From assembly GCF_003814705.1 (NCBI RefSeq), contig NZ_RKRA01000001.1, forward strand, positions 434,001 through 498,000: a DNA stretch of 64,000 nucleotides. The letters are read 5' to 3'. A model generated the notes under the pieces. That model did not search any database. It worked only from the letters and a program-made list of their open reading frames with translations, and was not told the origin of the DNA. Source of the stretch: Georgenia muralis. GTDB lineage: Bacteria > Actinomycetota > Actinomycetes > Actinomycetales > Actinomycetaceae. Each line of letters begins with the position of its first letter. The stretch's first letter is position 1. Positions 1 to 12,896 of the stretch are shown here, one piece after another. The translations under genes were made by a program, and so were the position numbers.

Positions 1-1
1 G

Positions 2-1483
2 TCGGCGATCGAGGCCCTGGGCGACAAGGTCACCGCCCGGCACATCGCCCAGCGCGTGGGCGCCCCGCTGGTGCCCGGCACCGCCGACCCCGTCTCCGGC
101 CCGGAGGAGGTCCTCGCCTTCGCCGACGCGCACGGTCTCCCGGTGGCCATCAAGGCGGCGTACGGCGGCGGTGGACGCGGGCTGAAGGTGGCCCGGAGCC
201 GGGAGCAGATCCCCGAGCTCTTCGACTCCGCCGTGCGCGAGGCGACGGCGGCGTTCGGGCGCGGCGAGTGCTTCGTCGAGCGCTTCCTCGACCGTCCCCG
301 CCACGTGGAGACCCAGTGCCTCGCCGACGCGCACGGCACCGTGGTCGTGGTCTCCACCCGTGACTGCTCCCTCCAGCGCCGCCACCAGAAGCTCGTCGAG
401 GAGGCGCCGGCACCGTTCCTCACCGCCGAGCAGGAGAGCAACCTCGTGTCGGCCTCCCGGGCGATCCTGCGTGAGGCCGGCTACGTCGGCGCGGGCACGT
501 GCGAGTTCCTCGTCGGCACGGACGGGACCATCTCCTTCCTCGAGGTCAACACCCGCCTCCAGGTCGAGCACCCGGTCACCGAGGAGGTCTCGGGCATCGA
601 CCTCGTGCGCGAGCAGCTGCGGATCGCCGCCGGTGAGCCGCTCGGCTACGACGAGGTCGCCGTCCGCGGCCACAGCATCGAGCTGCGGATCAACGGCGAG
701 GACCCGGCCTCCGGCTTCATGCCGGCGCCGGGCACCATCAGCTCCCTGACGTGGCCGAGCGGCCCGGGCGTGCGGGTGGACTCCGGGGTGGTGGCCGGCG
801 ACGCCGTCTCCGGTGCCTTCGACTCCATGCTCGCCAAGGTCATCGTCACCGGCGCCACCCGCACCCAGGCCATCGAGCGGGCGCGCCGGGCGCTGCGCGA
901 GGCCGAGGTGGTCGGGCTGCCGACCGTGCTGCCGTTCCACCGCGGCGTGCTGGCCGAGCCCGACTTCGTGGCCGCGGACGGGGCGGAGTCCTTCCGGGTG
1001 CACACCACCTGGATCGAGACCGACTACGCCGAGCGCCTGCGGGCCCTGCCCTCCACCCGGACGCAGCCCTCCCCCGCCGCGGCCGAGGAGGAGGCCCCCG
1101 CGACCGAGCGGGTCGTCGTCGAGGTCGGCGGCAAGCGCCTGGAGGTGGTCATCCCCGCCGCGCTGGGCATCTCCGCCTCCCGGGGTGCCGGCCGCCGGCC
1201 GCTGCGACGCACCGCCCGGGCCACGGCGGGCGTCGGCACCAACGGCAAGGGCCTGACCTCACCGATGCAGGGCACGATCGTCAAGGTCGCCGTCGCCGAC
1301 GGCGAGATCGTCGCCGCCGGGGACCTCGTGGTGGTGCTGGAGGCGATGAAGATGGAGCAGCCGCTCCTCGCCCACCGCGCCGGCCGGGTGCACTCGATGA
1401 GCGCCGCGGTGGGGCAGAACGTCACCAGCGGCGCGGTCATCTGCCAGATCGACCCCCTCGACGACGGCGACAGCACGGACTGA
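2..1483 (+). CDS. Acyl-CoA carboxylase alpha chain: biotin carboxylase plus BCCP (5'-truncated)
   Basis: ATP-dependent carboxylation of biotin for an acetyl-/propionyl-CoA carboxylase, supplying malonyl- or methylmalonyl-CoA for lipid synthesis in the cytoplasm. The frame is open from the first bases and the residues there already match the family ([12 protein letters not shown]), so the start lies upstream of the window. Seen: the ATP-grasp glycine loop ([10 protein letters not shown]), the active-site segment [14 protein letters not shown], and a C-terminal biotinyl domain with the attachment lysine in EAMKMEQP. Carboxylase and biotin carrier are on one chain, as in actinobacterial AccA3-type subunits. 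No carboxyltransferase beta subunit is visible, so the substrate cannot be decided. Confidence 0.95.
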   Translation, partial: SAIEALGDKVTARHIAQRVGAPLVPGTADPVSGPEEVLAFADAHGLPVAIKAAYGGGGRGLKVARSREQIPELFDSAVREATAAFGRGECFVERFLDRPRHVETQCLADAHGTVVVVSTRDCSLQRRHQKLVEEAPAPFLTAEQESNLVSASRAILREAGYVGAGTCEFLVGTDGTISFLEVNTRLQVEHPVTEEVSGIDLVREQLRIAAGEPLGYDEVAVRGHSIELRINGEDPASGFMPAPGTISSLTWPSGPGVRVDSGVVAGDAVSGAFDSMLAKVIVTGATRTQAIERARRALREAEVVGLPTVLPFHRGVLAEPDFVAADGAESFRVHTTWIETDYAERLRALPSTRTQPSPAAAEEEAPATERVVVEVGGKRLEVVIPAALGISASRGAGRRPLRRTARATAGVGTNGKGLTSPMQGTIVKVAVADGEIVAAGDLVVVLEAMKMEQPLLAHRAGRVHSMSAAVGQNVTSGAVICQIDPLDDGDSTD

Positions 1484-1486
1484 CCT

Positions 1487-2380
1487 GTGGGCCCGGAGGA
1501 ACACCGGCCGCCCGACGGCCGGGTGCACCGCCGGTCCGGCGACGGGTGGGTGGACTGCTCGTGCGGCGACGAGCACTGGGGCCTCAACGGCGCCGCGGGC
1601 CTGCTCGTCTGGCGGCGCGAGGCGGGCCGGGTCCGCGTGGTGCTCCAGCACCGCGCGCTCTGGTCCCACCACGGCGGCACGTGGGGCCTGCCCGGCGGGG
1701 CCCTCGGCGACGGCGAGTTCGCCGTCGACGGCGCGGTGCGCGAGGCCGTCGAGGAGGCCGGCGTGGTCCCCGGCGCCCTGCGGGTGCGGGCCGACCGGAC
1801 CCTGGCGCACCCGCAGTGGTCCTACACGACCGTCCTGGCGGAGGCCGTCGAGCCGTTCACCCCACGGGTCAGCGACGCCGAGAGCCTCGGGGTCGCCTGG
1901 GTGGACCTGGCCGAGATCACGGCTCTGCCGCTGCTGCCCGCGTTCGGCGCGGCCCTGCCCGAGCTCACCGCGATGGCGCGCCGCCTGGTCCTGGTCGTCG
2001 ACGCCGCGAACGTGGTCGGCTCCCGGCCCGACGGCTGGTGGTCCGACCGGGCCGGGGCGACGGCCCGGCTGCGGGACCACCTGGTGGGGCTCGCCGCGGC
2101 CGGCCTGCCCGCCACGGTCCTCGGCCTGCCGGGCGCACGGTGGTACCCCGAGGTCGTCCTCGTCACCGAGGGCGCGGCGCGGGGCGTGCCCCCGGCCGAC
2201 GGGGTGCGGGTCGTCGACGCCCCGGGCGGCGGCGACGACGCCGTGGTCGCCGCGGTGGCGGGCCTGACGGGCGACCCGGGGACCGTCGTCGCCGTGGCGA
2301 CGGCGGACCGGGAGCTCGCGGACCGCGTGCGCCGGGCGGGCGCCGTCGCCGTCGTCGGGCCGCGCCTCGTGCGGCACTGA
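1487..2380 (+). CDS. Nudix hydrolase with C-terminal NYN/PIN-like domain
   Basis: The N-terminal domain hydrolyses a nucleoside-diphosphate-linked substrate. The Nudix box spans residues 71-93 and fits G-x5-E-x7-REAVEEAGV exactly. From about residue 166 a second domain begins with VLVVDAANV, followed by an acidic GGGDDAVVAA segment and VATADRELADRV. That spacing of aspartates resembles NYN/PIN-like nucleases; this is inference from motif pattern. The GTG start lies 3 nt after the carboxylase stop, so the two are probably co-transcribed. The natural substrate cannot be read from the sequence. Confidence 0.85.
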   Translation: MGPEEHRPPDGRVHRRSGDGWVDCSCGDEHWGLNGAAGLLVWRREAGRVRVVLQHRALWSHHGGTWGLPGGALGDGEFAVDGAVREAVEEAGVVPGALRVRADRTLAHPQWSYTTVLAEAVEPFTPRVSDAESLGVAWVDLAEITALPLLPAFGAALPELTAMARRLVLVVDAANVVGSRPDGWWSDRAGATARLRDHLVGLAAAGLPATVLGLPGARWYPEVVLVTEGAARGVPPADGVRVVDAPGGGDDAVVAAVAGLTGDPGTVVAVATADRELADRVRRAGAVAVVGPRLVRH

Positions 2381-2408
2381 GGGGCCCTCGCCCACGTAGG
2401 CTGGGGCC

Positions 2409-3374
2409 ATGACCGACCGCACCGCATGGGCCTTCGGCCTGGCCACCGTCACCGACCCCGGTGAGACCCTCGACGTCTGGTACCCCGAGCCCGCGCTGGG
2501 GGCCGCCCCGGCGGGCGCGACCGCGCCGGCCGACCTCGAGCGGCTCGCCGGCACCGACCCCGACCGAGGCGTGCGCACGGAGGTGGTGCGTACCGAGATC
2601 GACCTCGACGCCGCCCCCGCCACGGTGGCCGACGCCTACCTGCGCCTGCACCTGCTCTCGCACACGCTCGTCGCCCCGAACACCATCAACCTCGACGGCC
2701 TCTTCGGCGTCCTGCCCAACGTGGTGTGGACCTCCGCCGGCCCGTGCGCCGTCGAGGGCTTCGAGACCACCCGGGCCCGCCTGCGGGCGGCCCGCGGGCA
2801 CGTGACCGTCCACGGTGTCGACAAGTTCCCGCGGCTGGTGGACTACGTCATGCCCGCCGGGGTGCGCATCGCCGACGCCGACCGGGTCCGCCTGGGCGCG
2901 CACCTCGCCCCCGGCACGACCGTCATGCACGAGGGCTTCGTCAACTTCAACGCCGGCACCCTCGGCCGCTCGATGGTCGAGGGCCGGATCTCCCAGGGCG
3001 TCGTCGTCTCCGACGGCGCCGACATCGGCGGCGGCGCGTCGATCATGGGCACCCTCTCGGGCGGCGGCAAGCAGGTCATCTCGATCGGTGCCCGCTCGCT
3101 GCTCGGCGCCAACGCCGGTCTGGGCATCTCCCTCGGGGCGGACTGCGTCGTCGAGGCGGGGCTCTACCTCACCGCCGGCACGAAGGTCTCGGTGATGAGC
3201 GGGGCCGGCACCCGCCCCGAGCACGGCCAGCTCGAGGAGCCGCGCGTGGTCTCCGCGCGGGAGCTCTCGGGCCGCGACAACCTCCTCTTCCGGCGCAACT
3301 CCGTCTCCGGGGCCGTCGAGGCGATCCCCCGCAAGGGCACGGGCATCGAGCTCAACGCCGCCCTGCACGCCTGA
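2409..3374 (+). CDS. dapD: 2,3,4,5-tetrahydropyridine-2,6-dicarboxylate N-succinyltransferase
   Basis: Succinyl-CoA-dependent acylation of tetrahydrodipicolinate in the succinylase branch of lysine and meso-diaminopimelate synthesis. The 321-residue length and N-terminus match the long actinobacterial DapD type. The middle and C-terminal parts are rich in the hexapeptide repeats of a left-handed beta-helix (for example [33 protein letters not shown]). The next step of the pathway, DapC, is encoded about 2.6 kb downstream on the other strand, supporting the assignment. Confidence 0.95.
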   Translation: MTDRTAWAFGLATVTDPGETLDVWYPEPALGAAPAGATAPADLERLAGTDPDRGVRTEVVRTEIDLDAAPATVADAYLRLHLLSHTLVAPNTINLDGLFGVLPNVVWTSAGPCAVEGFETTRARLRAARGHVTVHGVDKFPRLVDYVMPAGVRIADADRVRLGAHLAPGTTVMHEGFVNFNAGTLGRSMVEGRISQGVVVSDGADIGGGASIMGTLSGGGKQVISIGARSLLGANAGLGISLGADCVVEAGLYLTAGTKVSVMSGAGTRPEHGQLEEPRVVSARELSGRDNLLFRRNSVSGAVEAIPRKGTGIELNAALHA

Positions 3375-3375
3375 G

Positions 3376-4413
3376 GTGGCCCGGCCCGACGCGCGAGGAG
3401 CCGGACGGACCGGCGCGGGGCGGGGTCACCCGTCCGCCGCCCGGCGAGGTGGTGCCCGGCGGCGCGGCTGCCTCGGCGGCGCCGCGACCCTCCTCGGGGC
3501 GGTGGCGCTGGCGGTGGGCGCGGTCGTGGTCGGGCTCAACGTCCTGACCTCCCCCGGCGCGTCCGGGAGCTGCACCGTCACGCTGGCCGACGGCACCGCC
3601 GTCGCCCTCGACGACGACCAGGCCGCCAACGCGGCGCTGCTCTCCGGGGTGGCCCTGCGCCGGGAGCTGCCCGCCCGGGCGGCCACCATCGCCATCGCCA
3701 CCGCGCTGCAGGAGTCCAAGCTGCGCAACATCGACTACGGCGACCGCGACTCCGTGGGGCTGTTCCAGCAGCGGCCGTCGCAGGGGTGGGGCACGGTCGA
3801 GCAGATCATGGACCCCGTCTACGCCACGAACGCGTTCTACGACGTGCTCGTCACGGTCCAGGACTGGGAGGGCCAGGAGATCACCGAGGCGGCCCAGAAC
3901 GTCCAGCGTTCGGCGTTCCCGGACGCCTACGCCCAGCACGAGGACCGCGGCCGCGGGTTCGCCTCGGCCCTGTCGGGCTACTCGGCGGCGGCCCTCACCT
4001 GCGACCTGCCGGCGGACGACGCGACGGACGCCGGCTCGACCGGCGCGGGCGCCTCGGCGGACGCCGCCGGGCAGGACGCGACCGTCCCGCAGCGCCTGGC
4101 CCGCGTCGCCGAGCGCGTGGAGCGCGACCTGGACCTCACGGCCACGGTGACGGCCGGCGGCGTCCTCGCCGTCGACGCCACGGCGCTGCCCGGCGGGCGC
4201 GACCCCTCCCCCGAGCGCCTGGGCTGGGCCGTCGCGCAGTGGGCCGTGGCGACGGCGACCGACACCGGAGCCGAGGCGGTGGTCGTCGACGGGCGGGCCT
4301 GGGTGCGCGCGAGCGACGAGGGGTGGACCCCGGTCCCGGAGGCCGACCTGCCCGAGGCGGTCGCCGCGGCGGCGGGCGCCGCGGCACCGGGCGTGGTCGT
4401 GGTCCTGGCGTGA
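3376..4413 (+). CDS. Membrane-anchored protein with lysozyme/transglycosylase-like domain
   Basis: An Arg-rich cytoplasmic N-terminus is followed by one hydrophobic segment (about residues 34-56), then an extracytoplasmic part. Residues about 105-135 contain ALQESKLRN and SVGLFQQRPSQGWG, the ES...GLxQ pattern of soluble lytic transglycosylases, with a candidate catalytic Glu in QES. The family is common in actinobacteria and is often left hypothetical. A role in peptidoglycan turnover is inference. The C-terminal half is Ala-rich with no motif I recognise. The GTG start lies 1 nt after the dapD stop, implying co-transcription. Confidence 0.75.
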   Translation: MARPDARGAGRTGAGRGHPSAARRGGARRRGCLGGAATLLGAVALAVGAVVVGLNVLTSPGASGSCTVTLADGTAVALDDDQAANAALLSGVALRRELPARAATIAIATALQESKLRNIDYGDRDSVGLFQQRPSQGWGTVEQIMDPVYATNAFYDVLVTVQDWEGQEITEAAQNVQRSAFPDAYAQHEDRGRGFASALSGYSAAALTCDLPADDATDAGSTGAGASADAAGQDATVPQRLARVAERVERDLDLTATVTAGGVLAVDATALPGGRDPSPERLGWAVAQWAVATATDTGAEAVVVDGRAWVRASDEGWTPVPEADLPEAVAAAAGAAAPGVVVVLA

Positions 4414-4420
4414 CCTCACC

Positions 4421-4448
4421 CGTGGTGCCCGCCGCGGCGGGCACCACG
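4421..4448. terminator. Bidirectional terminator hairpin
   Basis: A perfect 28-nt palindrome with a GC-rich 14+14 stem sits between the convergent lysozyme-like gene and citrate synthase. It could serve both strands. There is no clear U-tract, which is usual at this GC content. Confidence 0.7.
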
Positions 4449-4479
4449 GAGCGGGATCAGCCGGGCACCACGGAGGCGG

Positions 4480-5778
<1,299 letters not shown>

Positions 5779-5936
5779 GTGTCCTCCTCGGAGTGGTCGG
5801 TGCCGTGACGGCACCTCTGCATCTGCGCCGGGCCCGGTGACGGCTCGGCCGTGTGATCGTCGACACCAAGATATGTCATCGGTCGGGTCTGCACCGAACC
5901 ATGACCCGGCCAGCCGACGCGGACGAGCCCGCCCGG

Positions 5937-7073
5937 TCAGGCGAGCAGGGGCCCGTCGGCCAGCCGCCCCGCCGCGGCGGCGACGCGCTCGTCCGACGCG
6001 GTGAGGGCCAGGCGCACGTACCCTTCGCCGGCGTGACCGTAGAAGCTGCCCGGCGCCACGAGGACCCCGCGGTGCGCCAGCGCGTCGACGATCTCCCAGG
6101 AGCCCGCTGCGCCGTGACGCAGCCACAGGTAGAGGCCCGCCGCGGAGTCGGGGTCGGGCTCCAGCCCGGCCCGGGCGACGGCGCCGAGGAGCACCTCCCG
6201 CCGGGCGCGGTAGCGCTCGCGCTGGGTCTCGACGTGCGTGTCGTCGGCCAGCGCGGCGGCCATCGCCGCCTGGACCGGCGCGGGCATCATCATCCCGGCG
6301 TGCTTGCGGATCTCGGTGAGCTGCCCGACCAGCGACGGGTCGCCGGCCAGCAGCGCGGCCCGGTACCCGGCGAGGTTGGACTGCTTGGACAGCGAGTACA
6401 GCACGAGGAGGTTCTCGAGCGACCCGCCGCTCACCCGGGGGTCGAGGAGCGAGGGCACGCCCTGGTCCGTCCACGGGGCCACCCACGGCAGCTCGGCGTA
6501 GCACTCGTCCGACGCGACGACGGCGCCGCGCTCACGGGCCCAGGTGACGACCGCCCGCAGCTGCTCCACGCCCAGGACGTGGCCGTCGGGGTTGCCGGGT
6601 GAGTTCAGCCAGACCAGCCGCACGCCCCGCGCGGGCCAGTCGGCCGGGTCGGGCCCCACAGGGGCCGGCGTCGCCCCGGCGAGCCGCGCGCCGACGTCGT
6701 AGGTCGGGTACGCCGCCCGGGGGTGCAGGACGACGTCGCCGGGGCCCAGGCCCAGCAGCGCGGGCAGCAGGGCGACCATCTCCTTGGACCCGATGGTCGG
6801 CAGGACCGCGGACAGCGGTAGACCGGGCACCGCCCGGCGCCGCGCGAACCAGCCCACCACGGCCTCCCGCAGCGTGAGCGTGCCCACGGTCGTGGGGTAG
6901 CCGGGGGCGTCGGCAGCGGCCCGCAGGGCGTCCCGGGCGACCGCCGGGGTGGGGTCGACCGGGGTGCCGACCGAGAGGTCGACGATGCCGCCGGGGTGCG
7001 CGGCGGCGCGGACCTTGGCCGGCCCGAGCGCGTCCCACGGGAAGTCGGGCAGCGCGCCGCCGTGGAGCGGCAC
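5937..7073 (-). CDS. dapC: Succinyldiaminopimelate transaminase
   Basis: PLP-dependent aminotransferase converting N-succinyl-2-amino-6-ketopimelate to succinyl-DAP in lysine biosynthesis. It is a class I/II fold with NSPGNP around residue 157 and the likely PLP lysine in YSLSKQSNLAGYR (K230). The GTG start at 7073 is 2 nt after the fdxA stop, and the first residues VPLHGGALPDFPWD fit the family. The fdxA-dapC pair is a frequent actinobacterial arrangement, and dapD lies nearby. Length is 378 residues, normal. Confidence 0.93.
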   Translation of the reverse strand: MPLHGGALPDFPWDALGPAKVRAAAHPGGIVDLSVGTPVDPTPAVARDALRAAADAPGYPTTVGTLTLREAVVGWFARRRAVPGLPLSAVLPTIGSKEMVALLPALLGLGPGDVVLHPRAAYPTYDVGARLAGATPAPVGPDPADWPARGVRLVWLNSPGNPDGHVLGVEQLRAVVTWARERGAVVASDECYAELPWVAPWTDQGVPSLLDPRVSGGSLENLLVLYSLSKQSNLAGYRAALLAGDPSLVGQLTEIRKHAGMMMPAPVQAAMAAALADDTHVETQRERYRARREVLLGAVARAGLEPDPDSAAGLYLWLRHGAAGSWEIVDALAHRGVLVAPGSFYGHAGEGYVRLALTASDERVAAAAGRLADGPLLA

Positions 7074-7075
7074 GC

Positions 7076-7393
7076 TCAGGCCTGCGGTGGCAGTGCCGCG
7101 ATCATCGGGTCGTCCTTGTCGATGACACCCATCTTCGCGGCGCCGCCCGGCGAGCCCAGGTCGTTGAAGAACTCCACGTTGGCGCGGTAGTAGTCCGACC
7201 ACACCGCCGGGACGTCGTCCTCGTAGTAGATGGCCTCGACGGGGCACACGGGCTCGCACGCACCGCAGTCGACGCACTCGTCCGGGTGGATGTACAGGGA
7301 ACGCTTGCCCTCGTAGATGCAGTCGACGGGACACTCGTCCACGCACGCCCTGTCCTTGACGTCCACACAGGGCTGGGCGATGACGTAGGTCAC
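7076..7393 (-). CDS. fdxA: 7Fe ferredoxin
   Basis: Small soluble electron carrier with one [3Fe-4S] and one [4Fe-4S] cluster. Cysteines at residues 9, 17, 21, 25 and 40, 43, 46, 50 give the two cluster motifs (first C-x7-C-x3-C-x3-C, second C-x2-C-x2-C-x3-CP). GTG start at 7393 with AGGAAG upstream; 105 residues. It is immediately upstream of dapC, with translational coupling likely. Confidence 0.96.
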   Translation of the reverse strand: MTYVIAQPCVDVKDRACVDECPVDCIYEGKRSLYIHPDECVDCGACEPVCPVEAIYYEDDVPAVWSDYYRANVEFFNDLGSPGGAAKMGVIDKDDPMIAALPPQA

Positions 7394-7526
7394 GGGTGCT
7401 TCCTCTCCTTGACGACGGCGGGCACCACCGGTGCGCCACGCGTCCCCAGTATCGCGCAGGGCCGCCTGGTTGACGAACCGTCGCGCGCGCTGGCGCGGGG
7501 GCGGCACCCGGGGGCAGGCTGCTCCC

Positions 7527-7769
7527 GTGACCCGCGAACCGCCCGACCACGCCGGCCGGGCCCCTGCCCCGCTGCCCTGGATGGCGTGGCGCCCGGGCGA
7601 GCGGGTGGTCGTGCGCTACCGGGCACCCGACGGGGTGCACGACGCCCTCGGGGACCTCCTCGAGGTGGCGCCGGACGCCGTCGTCGTGCAGACCCGTCGC
7701 GGCGCCGTCCGCGTGGCGGCGGCCACCATGATCACCGGGAAGCGGGTCCCGCCGCCGCCCGGCCGGTGA
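7527..7769 (+). CDS. Small SH3-like domain protein (Rv0428c N-terminal-like)
   Basis: An 80-residue protein, probably a small beta-barrel: [13 protein letters not shown]...DALGDLLEV...[12 protein letters not shown]...[10 protein letters not shown]. The pattern resembles the N-terminal domain of actinobacterial acetyltransferases of the Rv0428c type, often encoded near fdxA, but the acetyltransferase domain is absent here. Function unknown. GTG start at 7527; coding on the strand opposite its two neighbours. Confidence 0.6.
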   Translation: MTREPPDHAGRAPAPLPWMAWRPGERVVVRYRAPDGVHDALGDLLEVAPDAVVVQTRRGAVRVAAATMITGKRVPPPPGR

Positions 7770-7772
7770 GAC

Positions 7773-9938
7773 TCAGCCCTCGGGCGTCGGCGAGCTCGAG
7801 GGCTCCTCGGGGTCCTCGGCGGGCGGGTCGCCGCAGACGACGTGGTTCCAGGGCCGGTAGGTCCACGTCCAGCTCTCGTCGTCGAACAGCGCACCGTCAC
7901 GGTAGCGCTGACGGTCCACCGAGACGGTGAAGCCGACCTGCCCGCCGGTCTCGGGCTTGCAGTCCTCGGCCGGGTTGTAGACCGTCGTGGGCTTGACGAT
8001 GTCGTACTTCTCCGACGTGGAGGTCTCCACGTCCCAGTACTTCGTGCCCCAGAGGCGCGAGTGGAGGCGCCCGTCGGCGACCCAGGCCTCGACCATGACG
8101 CCGCGGTCGGTGCTGTTGCGCCAGACCATGTCCGTGCTCGACTCCCACACGGTGGCCTCCCGCCCGGCGGGGTACCGGTCGAACCAGCGCGTGTGGGGCG
8201 TGTGCCGGACGTCGTCCATCCCGGCCAGGAAGCCGATGTTGAACATGTTCGTCGAGAGCTGGGAGAGCCCGCCGCCGAGCGCGGTGGTGGCGAAGCCGTC
8301 CTCGACGACGCCGGAGGAGACGTAGCCGTTCGCCTCGGTGATCGGAGCGATCTGCTCGAGGAGGGAGAACTCCTCGCCGGGCTCGATGATGACGCCGGTG
8401 ACCTTGCGCGAGCCCGCGACGAGGTTCGAGGTGCGCACGGGGTCCGGCGGCATCGGGGTGGAGAACTCCACGACGAGCTCCTTGATGCCCAGCGCCTCGG
8501 CGTCGGCGGTGGTGAAGTCGGGCTCGGCCTCGACGAGGTCCACCTCGGCGGTGCGCTCGGTGGAGGTGCCCGCCTCCAGGACGGCAGCGGCGAGCGCCTC
8601 CGCGTCGAACCCGCGGCCCGACGTCGACGGGATGATCGTGGGCCTGCCGTCGCGCAGGACGATCTGGGCGTCCTCGCCGCCGGCGACGATGTCGGGGTTG
8701 ACCTCGGTGACGGTGTCGGCCAGGGTCGGACCGTCGAGCTGGAGCTCGAGGCGGTCGCCGCTGGCGGTGAAGCTCGCGGCGGCGGCGAGCTGCTCGGGGG
8801 TGAGCTCGGCGAGCTCGTCCCCCACCGTGACGACGACGGGGCCGGAGACGAGCGGCTCGGCGAGCTCGGTCCGCGCCTCCTCCACGGCCGCGGCGTCGAC
8901 GGCGGGCTTGACCTCGCGGGTGGGCAGCTCGATGGGCCGCTCCGCCGTGAGCCACCCCTCGGTGACGACCGCACGGGCGGCCTCGACGTCCACCGCGGTG
9001 CCGGCGACGGGCTCGGTCACCTCCGGCGACGCGCCGTCGTAGGCGATGAAGCCCTCGACCGGGGCCACCTCGAGCTCGGTGGCCACCGACTGCAGGGCGG
9101 CGTCCAGGGCGGGCTCGTCCACCGTCGTCGCCGGGACGACGGCACCCATGCCGAACAACCGGCCCCACAGCACGCGCGGGTCGAGGGAGAACCCGGTGAC
9201 CGGATCGAGGGTGGAGTCCACGTCCAGGGTGAGGCTCACGCCGGCGGGGTCGATGCTCGAGAGCCCCTCCCCCACCGAGACCGGGATCGCGCCGGTGGTC
9301 CACGGGCCGAGCTCGCTCTCGAGCCGGTCGGTGGCGGCGGCCTGCGTCATCCCCCCGACCGGGACACCCGCCACGACGGTGCCGTTGGGCACCCGGTCGC
9401 CCAGGAACCACGCGGCCGCGCCGTACGCGAGAGCCAGGACGAGGACGACGACGCCCGCCACCAGCCAGCCGCGGCCCTTCCGTGGCTCCTCGGCGTCGAA
9501 CCGGTCCAGCGGCGACGGCGGCATGCGGGTCTCCTCGACCTGATGGTGGTCGTCCGCCCCGTCACGCGGGTGCACGGGGGGCGCGTCGGCGCCGCGGGGC
9601 GCGAAGAAGGGGGCTGTCACGCCCGGGCCCGCCGGAGCCGCAGCGGCGTCGATCGTCTCGGTGTCGGCGTCGTCGGCCTTCGCGGGCTCGACGTCCTCGA
9701 CGTCCCCGACGGCCGGCGCCGGGTCATCGGCGTCCGCGGGCTCGACGTCCTCGACGCGGTCCTCGGGCGTCAGCAGCTCGGTGTCGGCGTCGGGTGCGTG
9801 CCCGTCGGCGAGCACCGACCGCCGTGCGAGCACCGCGTCGAGGTCGCCCAGACCCGTGGGGCCGTGCTCCGCGGCGTCGCTCTCGCGGTCGGCTGAGGTC
9901 TGGGCGGTGCCGCCCTCGCGCCTGTCGTCGTGTGCCAC
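7773..9938 (-). CDS. VanW family protein with peptidoglycan-binding-like domains, membrane anchored
   Basis: Long acidic, low-complexity cytoplasmic N-terminus (residues 1 to about 145), one transmembrane helix (WLVAGVVVLVLALAYGAAAWF), then repeated YoaR-type domains and a C-terminal VanW domain (GGGLSQLSTNMFNIGFLAGMD, HTRWFDRYPAGREATVW). The family acts at the cell wall but its reaction is unknown. GTG start at 9938 with GGAGAAGGA upstream; the frame continues further upstream but that part is not protein-like. The 721-residue length is typical of actinobacterial members. Confidence 0.9.
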   Translation of the reverse strand: MAHDDRREGGTAQTSADRESDAAEHGPTGLGDLDAVLARRSVLADGHAPDADTELLTPEDRVEDVEPADADDPAPAVGDVEDVEPAKADDADTETIDAAAAPAGPGVTAPFFAPRGADAPPVHPRDGADDHHQVEETRMPPSPLDRFDAEEPRKGRGWLVAGVVVLVLALAYGAAAWFLGDRVPNGTVVAGVPVGGMTQAAATDRLESELGPWTTGAIPVSVGEGLSSIDPAGVSLTLDVDSTLDPVTGFSLDPRVLWGRLFGMGAVVPATTVDEPALDAALQSVATELEVAPVEGFIAYDGASPEVTEPVAGTAVDVEAARAVVTEGWLTAERPIELPTREVKPAVDAAAVEEARTELAEPLVSGPVVVTVGDELAELTPEQLAAAASFTASGDRLELQLDGPTLADTVTEVNPDIVAGGEDAQIVLRDGRPTIIPSTSGRGFDAEALAAAVLEAGTSTERTAEVDLVEAEPDFTTADAEALGIKELVVEFSTPMPPDPVRTSNLVAGSRKVTGVIIEPGEEFSLLEQIAPITEANGYVSSGVVEDGFATTALGGGLSQLSTNMFNIGFLAGMDDVRHTPHTRWFDRYPAGREATVWESSTDMVWRNSTDRGVMVEAWVADGRLHSRLWGTKYWDVETSTSEKYDIVKPTTVYNPAEDCKPETGGQVGFTVSVDRQRYRDGALFDDESWTWTYRPWNHVVCGDPPAEDPEEPSSSPTPEG

Positions 9939-10074
9939 TGCTGAGTGTCCTTCTCCCCCGGCTGCCGCGTGCTGCGACCCAGGCATCGTAAGCGCCCGGT
10001 CCGCCCGGACCGCGGCCGCGGCGCCCGCCGAAACCACATTGTGACCGTTCCGTCCGACACCCGGACAGGTGGTC

Positions 10075-10575
10075 TCACGGCACCGGGCGCAGCCTGCCGT
10101 GGTGGTGCACGAGCGCCCCCGTGCCCGTGGGGCCGAGCCGTGCGTCGAGGACCTCGCCCACGACGACGTCGTGGTCGCCGGCGGTGCGGACCCAGGCGGT
10201 GCGGCACTCGAGCCACCCCTGCGCGGCGTCGACCAGGGCCGCACCCGAGGCCTCGCCGCGGTGGTGACCGATCCCGGTGAGCTGGCCGATCGAGGGCCGG
10301 CCGGGCTCGGCGAGCCGTTCCGCGACCGGGGCGGCGGTGGCGTCGAGGAGACTGACGGCCCACGTGTCCGTCGTCTCCAGGGACTCGCGCAGCCGGGCGT
10401 CGGAGTAGACGCAGAACAGGATCATCGGCGGACGCAGCGAGACGGACGCGACGTCGGTCGCGGTCATCGCGAGGTCGAGGCCACCTGCCCGCACGGAGAC
10501 GACGGTGACTCCGACGGGCCGCCGGAGCACGACCGCCCGGAAGCGGTCGACCAGCTCCTCGCCCGGCTCAGCCAC
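10075..10575 (-). CDS. Flavin reductase family protein
   Basis: FMN-binding split-barrel flavin reductase domain over the whole 166 residues: FRAVVLRRPVGVTVVSV at the start, then MTATDVASVSLRPPMILFCV, and DHDVVVGEVLDARL near the end. Such proteins supply reduced flavin to monooxygenases. No partner oxygenase is nearby, so the role is open. Its start overlaps the end of the DUF6113 gene by 8 nt. Confidence 0.88.
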   Translation of the reverse strand: MAEPGEELVDRFRAVVLRRPVGVTVVSVRAGGLDLAMTATDVASVSLRPPMILFCVYSDARLRESLETTDTWAVSLLDATAAPVAERLAEPGRPSIGQLTGIGHHRGEASGAALVDAAQGWLECRTAWVRTAGDHDVVVGEVLDARLGPTGTGALVHHHGRLRPVP

Positions 10576-10987
10576 GCGACCCTCTCGACGCCAGCGCCGC
10601 CGGCTCCCCCGAGTACCAGCGCCGGGGGGTCATCGCGGCCGCCACGGTGCTCAGCGGCAGCCCGAGGAGCCACCCGTACCCGATCACCTCGTCGGTGACG
10701 AGGACGTCCCCGCCCGGGCTGACGAACGCCATCGTCTGGGACGTCACGACCGCGGCCAGCCCGAGGAGGACCACACCGACGGCCCCCGCCCCCGCCCGGG
10801 CCGTCACCGCGGCCAGGGCGGCGGTGACGAGCGCGAGGAGCAGGCCGGCGGGCCACCCGCCGGCGTCCCACCGGTGCACGAGCGTGCCGGCGGCGGCGAC
10901 GACCACGCCCAGGACGACGGCGGCGACCAGCGCCCCGGGCGTGCGCCCGAGGTCCTGGCGCCCGCCGGCGCGGGCGTGGTCGCTCAC
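10568..10987 (-). CDS. DUF6113 family membrane protein
   Basis: 139 residues with four hydrophobic segments (ALVAAVVLGVVVAAAGTLV, GLLLALVTAALAAV, VGVVLLGLAAVV, and a shorter one around GYGWLLGLPLSTVAAA). It matches the actinobacterial DUF6113 pattern, including MAFVSPGGDVLV between helices 3 and 4. Function unknown. It lies between typA (upstream, 13-nt gap) and the flavin reductase, so all three may form one operon. Confidence 0.8.
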   Translation of the reverse strand: MSDHARAGGRQDLGRTPGALVAAVVLGVVVAAAGTLVHRWDAGGWPAGLLLALVTAALAAVTARAGAGAVGVVLLGLAAVVTSQTMAFVSPGGDVLVTDEVIGYGWLLGLPLSTVAAAMTPRRWYSGEPAALASRGSRG

Positions 10988-11000
10988 CGTCGACGCCGGG

Positions 11001-12896
<1,896 letters not shown>

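Noticed and set aside
751-2412. Long open frame with Arg/Gly/Ala-rich translation overlapping the carboxylase and Nudix genes
   Set aside because: A shadow of high GC in another frame: composition is almost only R, G, A, P and no motif is present, while the overlapping frames show complete known domains.
3376-4413. Metal-transport function for the protein after DapD
   Set aside because: Only one membrane helix and no metal-binding motif are present. The QES...GLFQQ pattern points to a lysozyme-like fold instead.
5779-6504. Upstream extension of the citrate synthase frame
   Set aside because: It runs antisense-like through dapC in another frame and lacks homology; the ATG at 5778 has a strong AGGAGG and the expected N-terminus.
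7842-9896. 684-codon open frame opposite the VanW gene
   Set aside because: Mirror of a real gene; no domain, start site or ribosome-binding site. The same holds for the long frames at 10647-12920, 13484-15451 and 16300-19302.
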